Assembly (NCBI RefSeq): GCF_001905905.1
Contig: NZ_LIVT01000004.1
Coordinates: forward strand, 561,876-625,875
DNA length: 64,000 nucleotides
DNA from: Streptomyces sp. CB02366
Lineage (GTDB): Bacteria; Actinomycetota; Actinomycetes; Streptomycetales; Streptomycetaceae
Direction: 5' to 3'
Below, one piece after another: positions 1 to 7,194 of the stretch (positions are counted from its first letter, which is position 1; each line of letters begins with the position of its first letter). The translations under genes were made by a program, and so were the position numbers. Below the pieces are notes generated by a model. That model made no database searches, was not told the origin of the DNA, and saw only the letters and a list, made by a program, of their open reading frames with translations.

Positions 1-554
1 CCGTGCTGGTGCGCGTGGGTCGCGAAGGTCAGGGCGGAGATCAGCAGGACGATCAGCGCGACGCAGACCGAGAGCATGTCGACCTTGCCGAGCTTGGCGA
101 GCGGACGCTCGATCCAGCGCAGCCAGTGGATGTCCCGGTCCTCGTCGAAGATGAAGTCCAGGAAGATCATGATCAGGAACATGCCACCGAAGGCGGCGAT
201 CGACGGATGGGCGTCCGTGACCAGTTCCTTGTACTTGTCCGGGTCGTTGAAGGACAGGTCGATGGCCTCGATCGGTCCGAGCTGCGCGCTCACGGCCACG
301 ATCACGACGGGGAACACCAGTCGCATGCCGAAGACGGCGATGAGAATGCCGATGGTCAGGAAGATCTTCTGCCAGAAGGCATTCATCTTCTTGAGGATTC
401 CGGCGTTGATCACCGCGTTGTCGAAGGACAGCGAGATCTCCAGGACGGACAGGATCGCGACGATGCCGAAGGCCTGCCACCCCCCGTAGATGACCGCCGC
501 GACCAGGCCGAGCGCGGTGACCGCGAACGACCAGCCGAAGGTTTTCAGTACCAC
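1..554 (-). CDS. DUF475 (TerC-like) integral membrane protein, C-terminus cut by window edge
   Basis: Translating the minus strand from the GTG at 554 gives a hydrophobic protein beginning VLKTFGWSFAVTALGLVAAV. It contains the motif SLSFDNAVINAGIL, typical of TerC/DUF475 membrane proteins, where a conserved Asp-Asn sits in a membrane helix. About 184 residues and five likely membrane segments are present; the 3' end lies outside the window. A short TGGGG stretch upstream of the GTG is a weak ribosome site. It lies downstream of two terD genes on the same strand, the usual neighbourhood of tellurium-resistance/TerD stress systems, where DUF475 and TerC proteins are thought to act with TerD at the membrane, possibly in metal-ion homeostasis. 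The family call is firm; the substrate is unknown. Confidence 0.85.
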   Translation of the reverse strand, partial: MVLKTFGWSFAVTALGLVAAVIYGGWQAFGIVAILSVLEISLSFDNAVINAGILKKMNAFWQKIFLTIGILIAVFGMRLVFPVVIVAVSAQLGPIEAIDLSFNDPDKYKELVTDAHPSIAAFGGMFLIMIFLDFIFDEDRDIHWLRWIERPLAKLGKVDMLSVCVALIVLLISALTFATHAHQH

Positions 555-623
555 TGGCTACCCCATCGTGTTATGTATCGGGTCTCCCCCGGTGTGTCGG
601 GGCCCCCCGCGCCGTGCGCGGCG

Positions 624-1199
624 TTATGAAACGTTGACGCCGAAGTCTAGAGCGATGCCCCGCAGGCCGGACGCGTACCCCTGGCCGACTGCACGGAACT
701 TCCACTCGCCGTTGTACCGGTAGAGCTCGCCGAAGATCATCGCGGTCTCCGTCGAGGCGTCCTCGCTCAGGTCGTAGCGGGCCAGCTCCCGGCCGTCGGC
801 CTGGTTGACCACCCGGATGAAGGCGTTGCTGACCTGGCCGAACGCCTGGCCCCGGTTGTCCGCGTCGTGGATCGAGACCGGAAAGACGATCTTGTCGCAG
901 TGGGCGGGGACCTGGTCGAGGCGGACGATGACGGACTCGTCGTCGCCGTCGCCCTCGCCCGTCAGGTTGTCGCCGGTGTGCTCGACGGAGCCGTCCGGGC
1001 TGGTGAGGTTGTTGTAGAAGACGAACCACTCGTCGCCGAGGACCCGGCCCGACTGGCACAGCAGCGCGCTGGCGTCGAGGTCGAAGTCGGCCCCCGTGGT
1101 GGAGCGTGCGTCCCAGCCGAGCCCGACCAGTACCTGGGTGAGGTCGGGTGCGACCTTGGAGAGGGAGACGTTGCCTCCCTTGGCGAGCGTGACGCCCAT
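624..1199 (-). CDS. terD: TerD family protein (copy proximal to DUF475 gene)
   Basis: A 191-residue protein starting MGVTLAKGGNVSLSK, matching the usual TerD length. It carries the TerD calcium-binding signatures DFDLDASALL (about residues 39-48) and HTGDNLTGEGDGDD (about 74-87), followed by the conserved FGELYRYNGEWKF and QGYASGLRGIALDFGV. TerD proteins are cytoplasmic Ca2+-binding stress proteins linked to tellurite resistance and, in Streptomyces, to calcium-dependent development. The ATG at 1199 is preceded by a strong GGGAGGA site eight bases upstream. It closely resembles the next upstream gene (1328-1903), so the pair is a tandem duplication. A strong hairpin separates them, so this copy may have its own promoter or be read only by partial readthrough. 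Confidence 0.93.
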   Translation of the reverse strand: MGVTLAKGGNVSLSKVAPDLTQVLVGLGWDARSTTGADFDLDASALLCQSGRVLGDEWFVFYNNLTSPDGSVEHTGDNLTGEGDGDDESVIVRLDQVPAHCDKIVFPVSIHDADNRGQAFGQVSNAFIRVVNQADGRELARYDLSEDASTETAMIFGELYRYNGEWKFRAVGQGYASGLRGIALDFGVNVS

Positions 1200-1229
1200 G
1201 TGTGTCCTCCCCGAGTCGTGAAAAAGCTG

Positions 1230-1273
1230 CCGGGCGCTTTCGACGCCCGGTGACGGGCGTCGAAAGCGCCCGG
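1230..1273 (-). terminator. Perfect 20-bp stem hairpin, rho-independent terminator of upstream terD
   Basis: Arms 1230-1249 and 1254-1273 are exact reverse complements with a GTGA loop. On the minus strand the stem is followed within two bases by TTTTT (complement of 1221-1225). This is a textbook intrinsic terminator for the terD gene ending at 1328. It lies only about 30 bp before the next terD start codon. Confidence 0.85.
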
Positions 1274-1277
1274 TGGC

Positions 1278-1313
1278 GGGGCGCCCGGCGGGTCGGAACC
1301 GGCCGGGCGCCCC
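1278..1313. terminator. Second 12-bp perfect hairpin directly after terD
   Basis: Arms 1278-1289 and 1302-1313 (ggggcgcccggc and its complement) flank a 12-base loop. It lies between the terD stop codon at 1328 and the stronger hairpin at 1230-1273, giving a double-hairpin terminator region. There is no T-run of its own. Confidence 0.6.
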
Positions 1314-1327
1314 CTGGCGCCGGAACG

Positions 1328-1903
1328 TCAGACGTTGACCCCGAAGTCCTGGGCGATGCCGCGCAGACCGGAGGCGTACCCCTGGCCGATGGCGCGGAAC
1401 TTCCACTCGGCGCCGTTGCGGTAGAGCTCGCCGAAGACCATGGCGGTCTCCGTCGAGGCGTCCTCACTCAGGTCGTAGCGGGCCAGCTCGGAGTTGTCGG
1501 CCTGGTTGACCACGCGGATGTACGCGTTGCGGACCTGGCCGAAGCTCTGCTGGCGGCTCTCGGCCTCGTAGATCGAGACCGGGAAGACGATCTTGTCGAC
1601 GTCGGCGGGGACGCCCGCGAGGTTGACCTTGATGACCTCGTCGTCGCCCTCGCCCTCACCGGTGGTGTTGTCACCGGTGTGCTCGACCGAGCCGTCGGGG
1701 CTCTTGAGGTTGTTGAAGAAGACGAAGTTGCCGTCGGTGGCGACCTTGCCCTCGGTGTTCGTCAGCAGGGCGCTGGCGTCGAGGTCGAAGTCACCCCCGG
1801 TGGTGGTGCGGGCGTCCCAGCCCAGACCCACGATGACCGCGGTCAGGTTGGGCGCGGCCTTGGTCAGCGAGACGTTGCCGCCCTTGCTGAGGCTGACTCC
1901 CAC
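1328..1903 (-). CDS. terD: TerD family protein (upstream copy)
   Basis: A 191-residue TerD protein starting (GTG) MGVSLSKGGNVSLTKAAP. It has the same calcium-site blocks as its neighbour, DFDLDASALL and HTGDNTTGEGEGDDE, and the C-terminal FGELYRNGAEWKFRAIGQGY. The GTG at 1903 is chosen because GGAGGACTC directly precedes it and because the length matches the family. Likely role: cytosolic Ca2+-binding stress protein of the ter system. The pair differs mostly at surface positions; this copy has more acidic and polar residues (TNTEGKVATDG in place of CQSGRVLGDE). It is first of the two terD genes and is followed by tandem hairpins, so it is probably transcribed mostly alone. Confidence 0.93.
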   Translation of the reverse strand: MGVSLSKGGNVSLTKAAPNLTAVIVGLGWDARTTTGGDFDLDASALLTNTEGKVATDGNFVFFNNLKSPDGSVEHTGDNTTGEGEGDDEVIKVNLAGVPADVDKIVFPVSIYEAESRQQSFGQVRNAYIRVVNQADNSELARYDLSEDASTETAMVFGELYRNGAEWKFRAIGQGYASGLRGIAQDFGVNV

Positions 1904-1971
1904 GAGTCCTCCAGTAGTTTTCTCAGGGGCCGGCAGACACCAGCGTCCCCGTCGTTCGTTGGCATCGGATC

Positions 1972-1999
1972 AACGATTGGATCCTAGTGACCGGTTCCC
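1972..1999 (-). promoter_or_regulatory. Candidate ECF-type promoter for terD
   Basis: On the minus strand GGGAAC (1994-1999) and CGTT (1972-1975) are separated by 18 bases, resembling stress ECF-sigma promoters of Streptomyces (GGGAAT-N18-GTT for SigR; GGAAC-type for others). It lies about 70 bp upstream of the terD GTG. This is short-motif evidence only. Confidence 0.3.
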
Positions 2000-2041
2000 T
2001 GCCAAAACAGGCTTTTGACCGGGCGTCGCCAGGAGATCGCC

Positions 2042-2500
2042 TCAGAGCGTTTCGAGCGCCTTGACGTAATCGTTCAGGTCACGGGCGTCCGGGAGGCCGT
2101 TGACGACGCTCCAGCGGACGACGCCCTCCTTGTCGATGACGAAGGTGCCGCGCACCGCGCAGCCCTTGTCCTCGTCGAAGACGCCGTAGGCCCGCGAGGT
2201 CTCGCCGTGCGGCCAGAAGTCGGAGAGCAGCGGGTACTCCAGGCCCTCCTGCTCCGCGAAGACGCGCAGGGTGTGGATGGAGTCGTTGGAGACCGCGAGG
2301 AGCTGGGCGCCCTCGTCCTCGAAGCGGGGCAGCTCGTCGCGGAGCGCGCACAGCTCGCCGGTGCAGACGCCGGTGAAGGCGAACGGGTAGAACACCAGCA
2401 CCACGTTCTTCTCGCCGCGGAACTCCGACAGCCGCACGGTCCGGCCGTGGTTGTCCTTGAGCTCGAAATCCGGGGCCTGGCTGCCGACCTCGATCGTCAT
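2042..2500 (-). CDS. AhpE-type peroxiredoxin
   Basis: A 152-residue thioredoxin-fold peroxidase. The peroxidatic motif PFAFTGVCTGELC places the catalytic Cys at residue 46; a second Cys at 51 is the candidate resolving residue, as in AhpE/BCP-like one- or atypical two-Cys enzymes. The N-terminal GSQAPDFELKDNHGRTV and the later GTFVIDKEGVVRW are family hallmarks, and the length is typical. It reduces hydroperoxides in the cytosol using thioredoxin or mycothiol-linked donors. The ATG at 2500 fits the family start. It is transcribed divergently from nothing and convergently with nothing: DUF3052 lies upstream on the same strand, separated by a 188-bp gap with a hairpin, so it is probably monocistronic. 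Confidence 0.93.
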   Translation of the reverse strand: MTIEVGSQAPDFELKDNHGRTVRLSEFRGEKNVVLVFYPFAFTGVCTGELCALRDELPRFEDEGAQLLAVSNDSIHTLRVFAEQEGLEYPLLSDFWPHGETSRAYGVFDEDKGCAVRGTFVIDKEGVVRWSVVNGLPDARDLNDYVKALETL

Positions 2501-2630
2501 GGAACACGCATCCCTTCGCCGTTTCTCCGCATCCCGGGCCGGTCCGTCCGGGTGGCTCCCACCCTACGCACGGGCCGCCGCCCGGCCGCGAAGGGCCCGG
2601 GGCCCGGCCGGCCGCCCCCGCGCGCACGAA

Positions 2631-2667
2631 GGCCCCCGCGGACACGGTGTGCGTGCCCGCGGGGGCC
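2631..2667 (-). terminator. 11-bp hairpin between DUF3052 gene and peroxiredoxin gene
   Basis: GGCCCCCGCGG (2631-2641) pairs exactly with 2657-2667 around a 15-base loop, about 20 bp after the DUF3052 stop codon. No T-run follows, as is common for actinobacterial terminators. Confidence 0.6.
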
Positions 2668-2688
2668 CCCGGCGGTGCGAGAAGCGGC

Positions 2689-3126
2689 TCAGCGCTTGGC
2701 CTTGGCCCCCTTGGGGGTGGCCAGACGGCTGCCCGTCCAGTCCTTGCCCGCGCTGATGCTCTTGGTCTGGGCGAGCCCGGCCGTCTGGGCGGCCTCGTTG
2801 ATGTCGCTCGGTTCGACGTATCCGTCACGGCCGGTCTTCGGCGTCATCAGCCAGACCATCCCGCCGTCCTCGATCAGACCGATGGCATCCACCAGCGCGT
2901 CCGTAAGGTCGCCGTCCTCGTCGCGGAACCAGAGCAGAACGACGTCGGCGACGTCGTCGTACTCCTCGTCGACGAGTTCCTGGCCGGTAGTGGCCTCAAT
3001 GCCCTCACGGAGCTCCAGCTCGACGTCTTCGTCGTAGCCGATCTCCTGGACCACCTGTCCGGGCTCGAACCCCAGGCGTGCAGCCGGGTTGGTCCGCTCC
3101 TCCGCGTGGTCCGCGGTCGCGCTCAC
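2689..3126 (-). CDS. DUF3052 family protein
   Basis: A 145-residue acidic protein of the DUF3052 family, conserved across actinobacteria. The GTG at 3126 (VSATADHAEERTNPAARLGF) is chosen over upstream in-frame starts because AGGAGG lies eight bases before it and family members begin at this point. Visible conserved parts are GQVVQEIGYDEDVE, ADVVLLWFRDEDGDLTDALV and WLMTPKTGRDGYVEPSDINE. No enzymatic motif is evident and the molecular function is unknown. Its constant position next to aceE in Streptomyces, divergent here across a 496-bp gap, is syntenic information rather than proof of a shared role. Confidence 0.9.
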   Translation of the reverse strand: MSATADHAEERTNPAARLGFEPGQVVQEIGYDEDVELELREGIEATTGQELVDEEYDDVADVVLLWFRDEDGDLTDALVDAIGLIEDGGMVWLMTPKTGRDGYVEPSDINEAAQTAGLAQTKSISAGKDWTGSRLATPKGAKAKR

Positions 3127-3622
3127 GGGTTGCCTCCTGATCATGTCTTCGGAAAATGCTGTGGCCACGCGCGTGCGCGGGGCGTAGGCCGTAGTCCACA
3201 CGGGCCCGGCGAATCGCGCAAGTACCCGGCGTGCGAGACCGCCTATACGGTGACGTTCCCTGCCACGTCAGCGCAAGTTCCGGCATGTCTCCCCGGCGGC
3301 TTCACCGGGTCTCCCCGGCTCTCTCCATCCGTTTACGTCCTTCCTCAGCTTATGCCGTTTCGATCCGCCAATCGGATTCGAACAGCCTTTGGGAACGCTT
3401 GGACGCCTTGGGCGTAAGGTTGCGGTTTGCCCGTACCCAGCCGCGTACCGCTCATACTCGTGCCCCGTCGGGGAGTTTTCGGAACCTCGGGGTTACCTCA
3501 CGGTAGAGATGACGTCCGGGCCTTCGCGGTAGCACGATGGAGACGGCGCGCACACAGTTGTCCCGGGGGTACGTTCCCCGTAACAGACCCCGCAGAGCAC
3601 CACCGAACAGCGAAGGAACAGT
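3127..3622. other. 496-bp divergent intergenic region between DUF3052 gene and aceE
   Basis: No coding sequence of plausible composition is visible; A+T is higher than in flanking genes. It must hold the promoters of both divergent genes. I see no convincing -35/-10 pair. A short CCCCGTCGGGG stem followed by TTTT lies at about 3463-3479 and could be an attenuator-like element in the aceE leader, but its stem is only 5 bp. The aceE ribosome site (AAGGA) is at about 3613. Confidence 0.5.
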
Positions 3623-6355
3623 GTGGCTTCCGGATCCGATCGCAACCCGATCATCATTGGCGGCCTTCCGAGCCAGGTCCCGGATTTCGATCCCGAGGAG
3701 ACCCAGGAATGGCTTGACTCCCTCGACGCCGCCGTCGACGAGCGCGGCCGGGAGAGGGCCCGCTACCTGATGCTCCGGCTCATCGAACGCGCGCGGGAGA
3801 AGCGCGTCGCGGTGCCGGAGATGCGCAGCACGGACTACGTGAACACGATCGCCACGAAGGACGAGCCGTTCTTCCCCGGCGACGAGGAGATCGAGCGCAA
3901 GATCCTCAACGCGACCCGCTGGAACGCGGCCGTGATGGTCTCGCGGGCGCAGCGGCCGGGCATCGGCGTCGGCGGCCACATCGCCACCTTCGCGTCCTCC
4001 GCCTCGCTGTACGACGTGGGCTTCAACCACTTCTTCCGGGGCAAGGACCAGGGGGACGGCGGCGACCAGATCTTCTTCCAGGGGCACGCGTCCCCGGGGA
4101 TCTACGCCCGCGCGTTCCTGCTGGACCGGCTGAGCGAGGCGCAGCTCGACGCGTTCCGCCAGGAGAAGTCGAAGGCCCCGAACGGGCTGTCCAGCTACCC
4201 GCACCCGCGGCTCATGCCGGACTTCTGGGAGTTCCCGACCGTGTCGATGGGCCTCGGTCCGCTCGGCGCGATCTACCAGGCGCGGATGAACCGCTACATG
4301 GAGGCGCGCGGGATCGCCGACACCTCCAAGTCGCACGTCTGGGCCTATCTGGGCGACGGAGAGATGGACGAGCCGGAGTCGCTGGGCCAGCTCTCCATCG
4401 CGGCCCGCGAGGGCCTGGACAACCTGACCTTCGTGGTCAACTGCAACCTCCAGCGCCTCGACGGCCCGGTGCGCGGCAACGGCAAGATCATCCAGGAGCT
4501 GGAGTCGCAGTTCCGGGGCGCCGGCTGGAACGTCATCAAGCTGGTCTGGGACCGTTCCTGGGATCCGCTGCTGGCGCAGGACCGCACGGGCATCCTGGTC
4601 AACAAGCTGAACACCACGCCGGACGGCCAGTTCCAGACGTACGCCACGGAGACCGGCGCGTACATCCGCGAGCACTTCTTCGGCGACGACCCGCGGCTGC
4701 GGGACATGGTCAAGGACATGACCGACCAGCAGATCCTGCACCTGGGCCGCGGCGGTCACGACCACCGCAAGGTCTACGCGGCCTACGCGGCGGCCAAGGC
4801 GCACAAGGGCCAGCCGACGGTCATCCTGGCGCAGACGGTCAAGGGCTGGACCCTGGGGCCGAACTTCGAGGGCCGCAACGCGACCCACCAGATGAAGAAG
4901 CTCACGGTCGAGGACCTCAAGCGCTTCCGGGACCGCCTGCACATCCCGATCACGGACAAGCAGCTGGACGAGGGCTACCCGCCCTACTACCACCCGGGCC
5001 GCGACTCGGAGGAGATCCAGTACATGCACGACCGCCGCCAGGGGCTGGGCGGTTACGTCCCGACCCGGGTGGTGCGTGCGAAGCCGCTGCCGCAGCCCGA
5101 CGACAAGACGTACGCGGCAGCGAAGAAGGGCTCGGGCTCGCAGTCGATCGCCACCACCATGGCGTTCGTCCGCATCCTGAAGGACCTCATGCGGGACAAG
5201 GAGATCGGCAAGCGTTTCGTGCTGATCGCCCCCGACGAGTACCGCACCTTCGGCATGGACGCGTTCTTCCCGAGTGCGAAGATCTACAACCCGCTGGGCC
5301 AGCAGTACGAGGCGGTCGACCGCGATCTGCTGCTCGCGTACAAGGAGTCCCCCACCGGGCAGATGCTGCACGACGGCATCTCCGAGGCGGGGTGCACGGC
5401 CTCGCTGATCGCGGCCGGCTCGGCGTACGCCACGCACGGCGAACCGCTGATCCCGGTGTACGTCTTCTACTCGATGTTCGGGTTCCAGCGCACCGGCGAC
5501 CAGTTCTGGCAGATGGCCGACCAGCTCTCGCGCGGTTTCGTGCTGGGCGCGACCGCCGGCCGCACGACGCTGACCGGTGAGGGCCTCCAGCACGCGGACG
5601 GCCACTCCCAGCTGCTCGCCTCGACCAACCCGGGCTGCGTCGCGTACGACCCGGCGTACGGGTTCGAGATCGCGCACATCATGAAGGACGGGCTGCGCCG
5701 GATGTACGGCGAGGCCAACGAGGACGTCTTCTACTACCTCACCGTCTACAACGAGCCGATCCAGCACCCGGCCGAGCCCGAGAACGTGGACGTCGAGGGC
5801 ATCCTCAAGGGCATCCACCGCTTCAGCACCGGCGAGAAGGGCGAGATCCCGGCCCAGATCATGGCGTCCGGCGTGGCGGTCCCCTGGGCGCTGGAGGCGC
5901 AGAAGATCCTCGCGGACGAGTGGAACGTCAGGGCGGACGTGTGGTCGGCGACCTCCTGGAACGAGCTGCGCCGTGAGGCGGTGGACGTGGAGCGCCACAA
6001 CCTCCTGCACCCGGAGGAGGAGCAGCGCGTCCCGTACGTGACCAGGAAGCTCGAAGGGGCCCAGGGCCCGTTCGTGGCGGTCTCGGACTGGATGCGTTCG
6101 GTGCCGGACCAGATCGCGCGCTGGGTGCCGGGCGCCTACCAGTCGCTCGGCGCGGACGGCTTCGGCTTCGCGGACACCCGCGGCGCGGCCCGCCGGTTCT
6201 TCCACATCGACGCGCAGTCGATCGTGCTGGCGGTCCTGACCGAGCTGGCCAAGGAGGGCAGGATCGACCGGTCCGCCCTCAAGAAGGCCGTGGACCGCTA
6301 CGAGCTGCTGGACGTGACCGCGGCCGATCCGGGCGCGGCGGGCGGCGACGCCTAG
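3623..6355 (+). CDS. aceE: Pyruvate dehydrogenase E1 component, homodimeric type
   Basis: A 910-residue protein matching the usual AceE length. The thiamine-diphosphate motif GDGEMDEPES starts at residue 244 and runs to the NCN about 25 residues later. Conserved blocks include GHIATFASSASLYDVGFNHF, HPRLMPDFWEFPTVSMGLGP, FGRNATHQMKK-like sequence and GEGLQHADGHSQLLASTNPG. It decarboxylates pyruvate and passes the acetyl group to the E2 lipoyl domain, linking glycolysis to the TCA cycle. The GTG at 3623 (MASGSDRNPIIIGGLPSQVP) follows GAAGGAAC. No E2 or E3 gene lies beside it, as in other Streptomyces where aceE is unlinked. Oddity: its TAG stop (6353-6355) is formed by the left terminus of the adjacent repeat element, so the element inserted at or into the end of this gene. 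Confidence 0.97.
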   Translation: MASGSDRNPIIIGGLPSQVPDFDPEETQEWLDSLDAAVDERGRERARYLMLRLIERAREKRVAVPEMRSTDYVNTIATKDEPFFPGDEEIERKILNATRWNAAVMVSRAQRPGIGVGGHIATFASSASLYDVGFNHFFRGKDQGDGGDQIFFQGHASPGIYARAFLLDRLSEAQLDAFRQEKSKAPNGLSSYPHPRLMPDFWEFPTVSMGLGPLGAIYQARMNRYMEARGIADTSKSHVWAYLGDGEMDEPESLGQLSIAAREGLDNLTFVVNCNLQRLDGPVRGNGKIIQELESQFRGAGWNVIKLVWDRSWDPLLAQDRTGILVNKLNTTPDGQFQTYATETGAYIREHFFGDDPRLRDMVKDMTDQQILHLGRGGHDHRKVYAAYAAAKAHKGQPTVILAQTVKGWTLGPNFEGRNATHQMKKLTVEDLKRFRDRLHIPITDKQLDEGYPPYYHPGRDSEEIQYMHDRRQGLGGYVPTRVVRAKPLPQPDDKTYAAAKKGSGSQSIATTMAFVRILKDLMRDKEIGKRFVLIAPDEYRTFGMDAFFPSAKIYNPLGQQYEAVDRDLLLAYKESPTGQMLHDGISEAGCTASLIAAGSAYATHGEPLIPVYVFYSMFGFQRTGDQFWQMADQLSRGFVLGATAGRTTLTGEGLQHADGHSQLLASTNPGCVAYDPAYGFEIAHIMKDGLRRMYGEANEDVFYYLTVYNEPIQHPAEPENVDVEGILKGIHRFSTGEKGEIPAQIMASGVAVPWALEAQKILADEWNVRADVWSATSWNELRREAVDVERHNLLHPEEEQRVPYVTRKLEGAQGPFVAVSDWMRSVPDQIARWVPGAYQSLGADGFGFADTRGAARRFFHIDAQSIVLAVLTELAKEGRIDRSALKKAVDRYELLDVTAADPGAAGGDA

Positions 6356-6532
6356 GGCGTGTTTCGGAAGGAGCGTCGTCCGCCCGGAGGGCGGGTTCGG
6401 CGGCGTCCGGTGCGTGCGATCGCAAGGCGGGGGGCCGCCCCGATACCGGTGGTATCGGGGTGGTCCCGACAACGCGGCGAGCGTGCGTGCCGGGCGTCGC
6501 CGAGCAGGCGGGACTTTCGAAACACGCCCTAG
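6352..6532. mobile_element. 181-bp MITE-like element with 15-bp terminal inverted repeats
   Basis: CTAGGGCGTGTTTCG at 6352-6366 is repeated as a perfect inverted copy at 6518-6532. The interior is non-coding and rich in palindromes, including ccccgatacc/ggtatcgggg around a 3-base loop near 6439-6461 and a CCGCCC/GGCGGG stem near 6381-6394. The ends include CTAG, a possible TA or CTAG target duplication. The structure fits a miniature inverted-repeat element mobilised by a transposase supplied elsewhere. It lies between aceE and the convergent I36 gene and supplies the aceE stop codon. I recall similar sequence recurring in Streptomyces genomes, but copy number cannot be seen here. Confidence 0.7.
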
Positions 6533-6599
6533 CCGTAGGAGCGAAGGGGACGGAGGGGCGGTGGCGCGAGGCGTCGCCGCCCCTTCGGCGTGTCCGGGG

Positions 6600-7013
6600 T
6601 CAGTTCTCCCAGATCTTGAAGGCGCGTACCTGGTACGGGGAGCGGGGCGTCCAGGTCCCGCCGCCGGGGTACGTCTCGAACTCTCCGGTCTCCGCGCACT
6701 CGGCGGACTGGTAGGTGGTGACGGGCCGGCCGGTGCGGTTGGCGAGGGACTGGGCGTCACCGCCCCGGGGCAGCGGGACGCAGCTCTCGATGTCGACGCC
6801 GGAGAGCTCGAAGGTGTGGCGGGCCCCGGTGAAGTCGGCCTTCTTCCAGAGGCAGAGCCGGCCCGCCTCGCAGCTCCCGAGGCTGACGCCCGGCGCCCGC
6901 TCGGGGGCCGCGGCCGCCCGGTCGGGGGCCAGGGCCTGGGGTGCGAGGGCGATGACGGTCAGGGCCGCTGCCGCGAGAACGGTCGTACGCAGGGTCACAA
7001 CGGTCGTGCGCAT
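6600..7013 (-). CDS. Secreted peptidase inhibitor I36-family protein
   Basis: A 137-residue exported protein. The N-terminus MRTTVVTLRTTVLAAAALTV is a clear signal peptide with an AAAAPERAP-like cleavage region near residues 33-40. The mature part is a compact Cys-containing beta-gamma-crystallin-like domain with SLGSCEAGRLCLWKKADFTG and a Trp/Tyr-rich C-terminus, as in the SMPI/I36 metalloprotease inhibitors and their many uncharacterised Streptomyces relatives. The four Cys of the mature domain suggest two disulfides. The role is either inhibition of extracellular proteases or a structural secreted protein; sequence cannot separate these. It is a single gene with GGGGG at about 10 bases before the ATG, and it faces away from the MFS gene region. 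Confidence 0.8.
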   Translation of the reverse strand: MRTTVVTLRTTVLAAAALTVIALAPQALAPDRAAAAPERAPGVSLGSCEAGRLCLWKKADFTGARHTFELSGVDIESCVPLPRGGDAQSLANRTGRPVTTYQSAECAETGEFETYPGGGTWTPRSPYQVRAFKIWEN

Positions 7014-7124
7014 GGTGGATCAACCCCCGTGGTCGGTCGGTGATGTTCTCTTCCGTCGCTCACTCTGAGTCACCGGGTGAGGGTGCGGAAGAGGGGCGGG
7101 GGTCCGCCACCCTGATAGGCGACA

Positions 7125-7150
7125 GCCCCGCCGAAAGGATTCGGCGGGGC
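7125..7150 (-). terminator. 11-bp hairpin downstream of MFS gene
   Basis: gccccgccgaa (7125-7135) pairs exactly with 7140-7150 around an AGGA tetraloop, 44 bp after the stop codon of the MFS gene. It is a likely terminator for that gene. There is no T-run. Confidence 0.65.
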
Positions 7151-7194
7151 GGTGACCTGCGCTGTGTTGACGGAAGACGCCGTCTCGGGGGGGG

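Noticed and set aside
3340..3440. Promoter-like TTGGGA/TTGGAC and TAAGGT strings before aceE
   Set aside because: Spacings of 20 and 10 bp do not fit a standard promoter, so I did not annotate one.
3452..6760. Minus-strand 1,102-codon frame opposite aceE
   Set aside because: Antisense to a clear AceE gene; the translation has no recognisable domain and is His/Arg/Val-rich.
6414..7068. Plus-strand frames overlapping the MITE-like element and I36 gene
   Set aside because: They run antisense to the I36 gene and start inside the repeat element; no family features.
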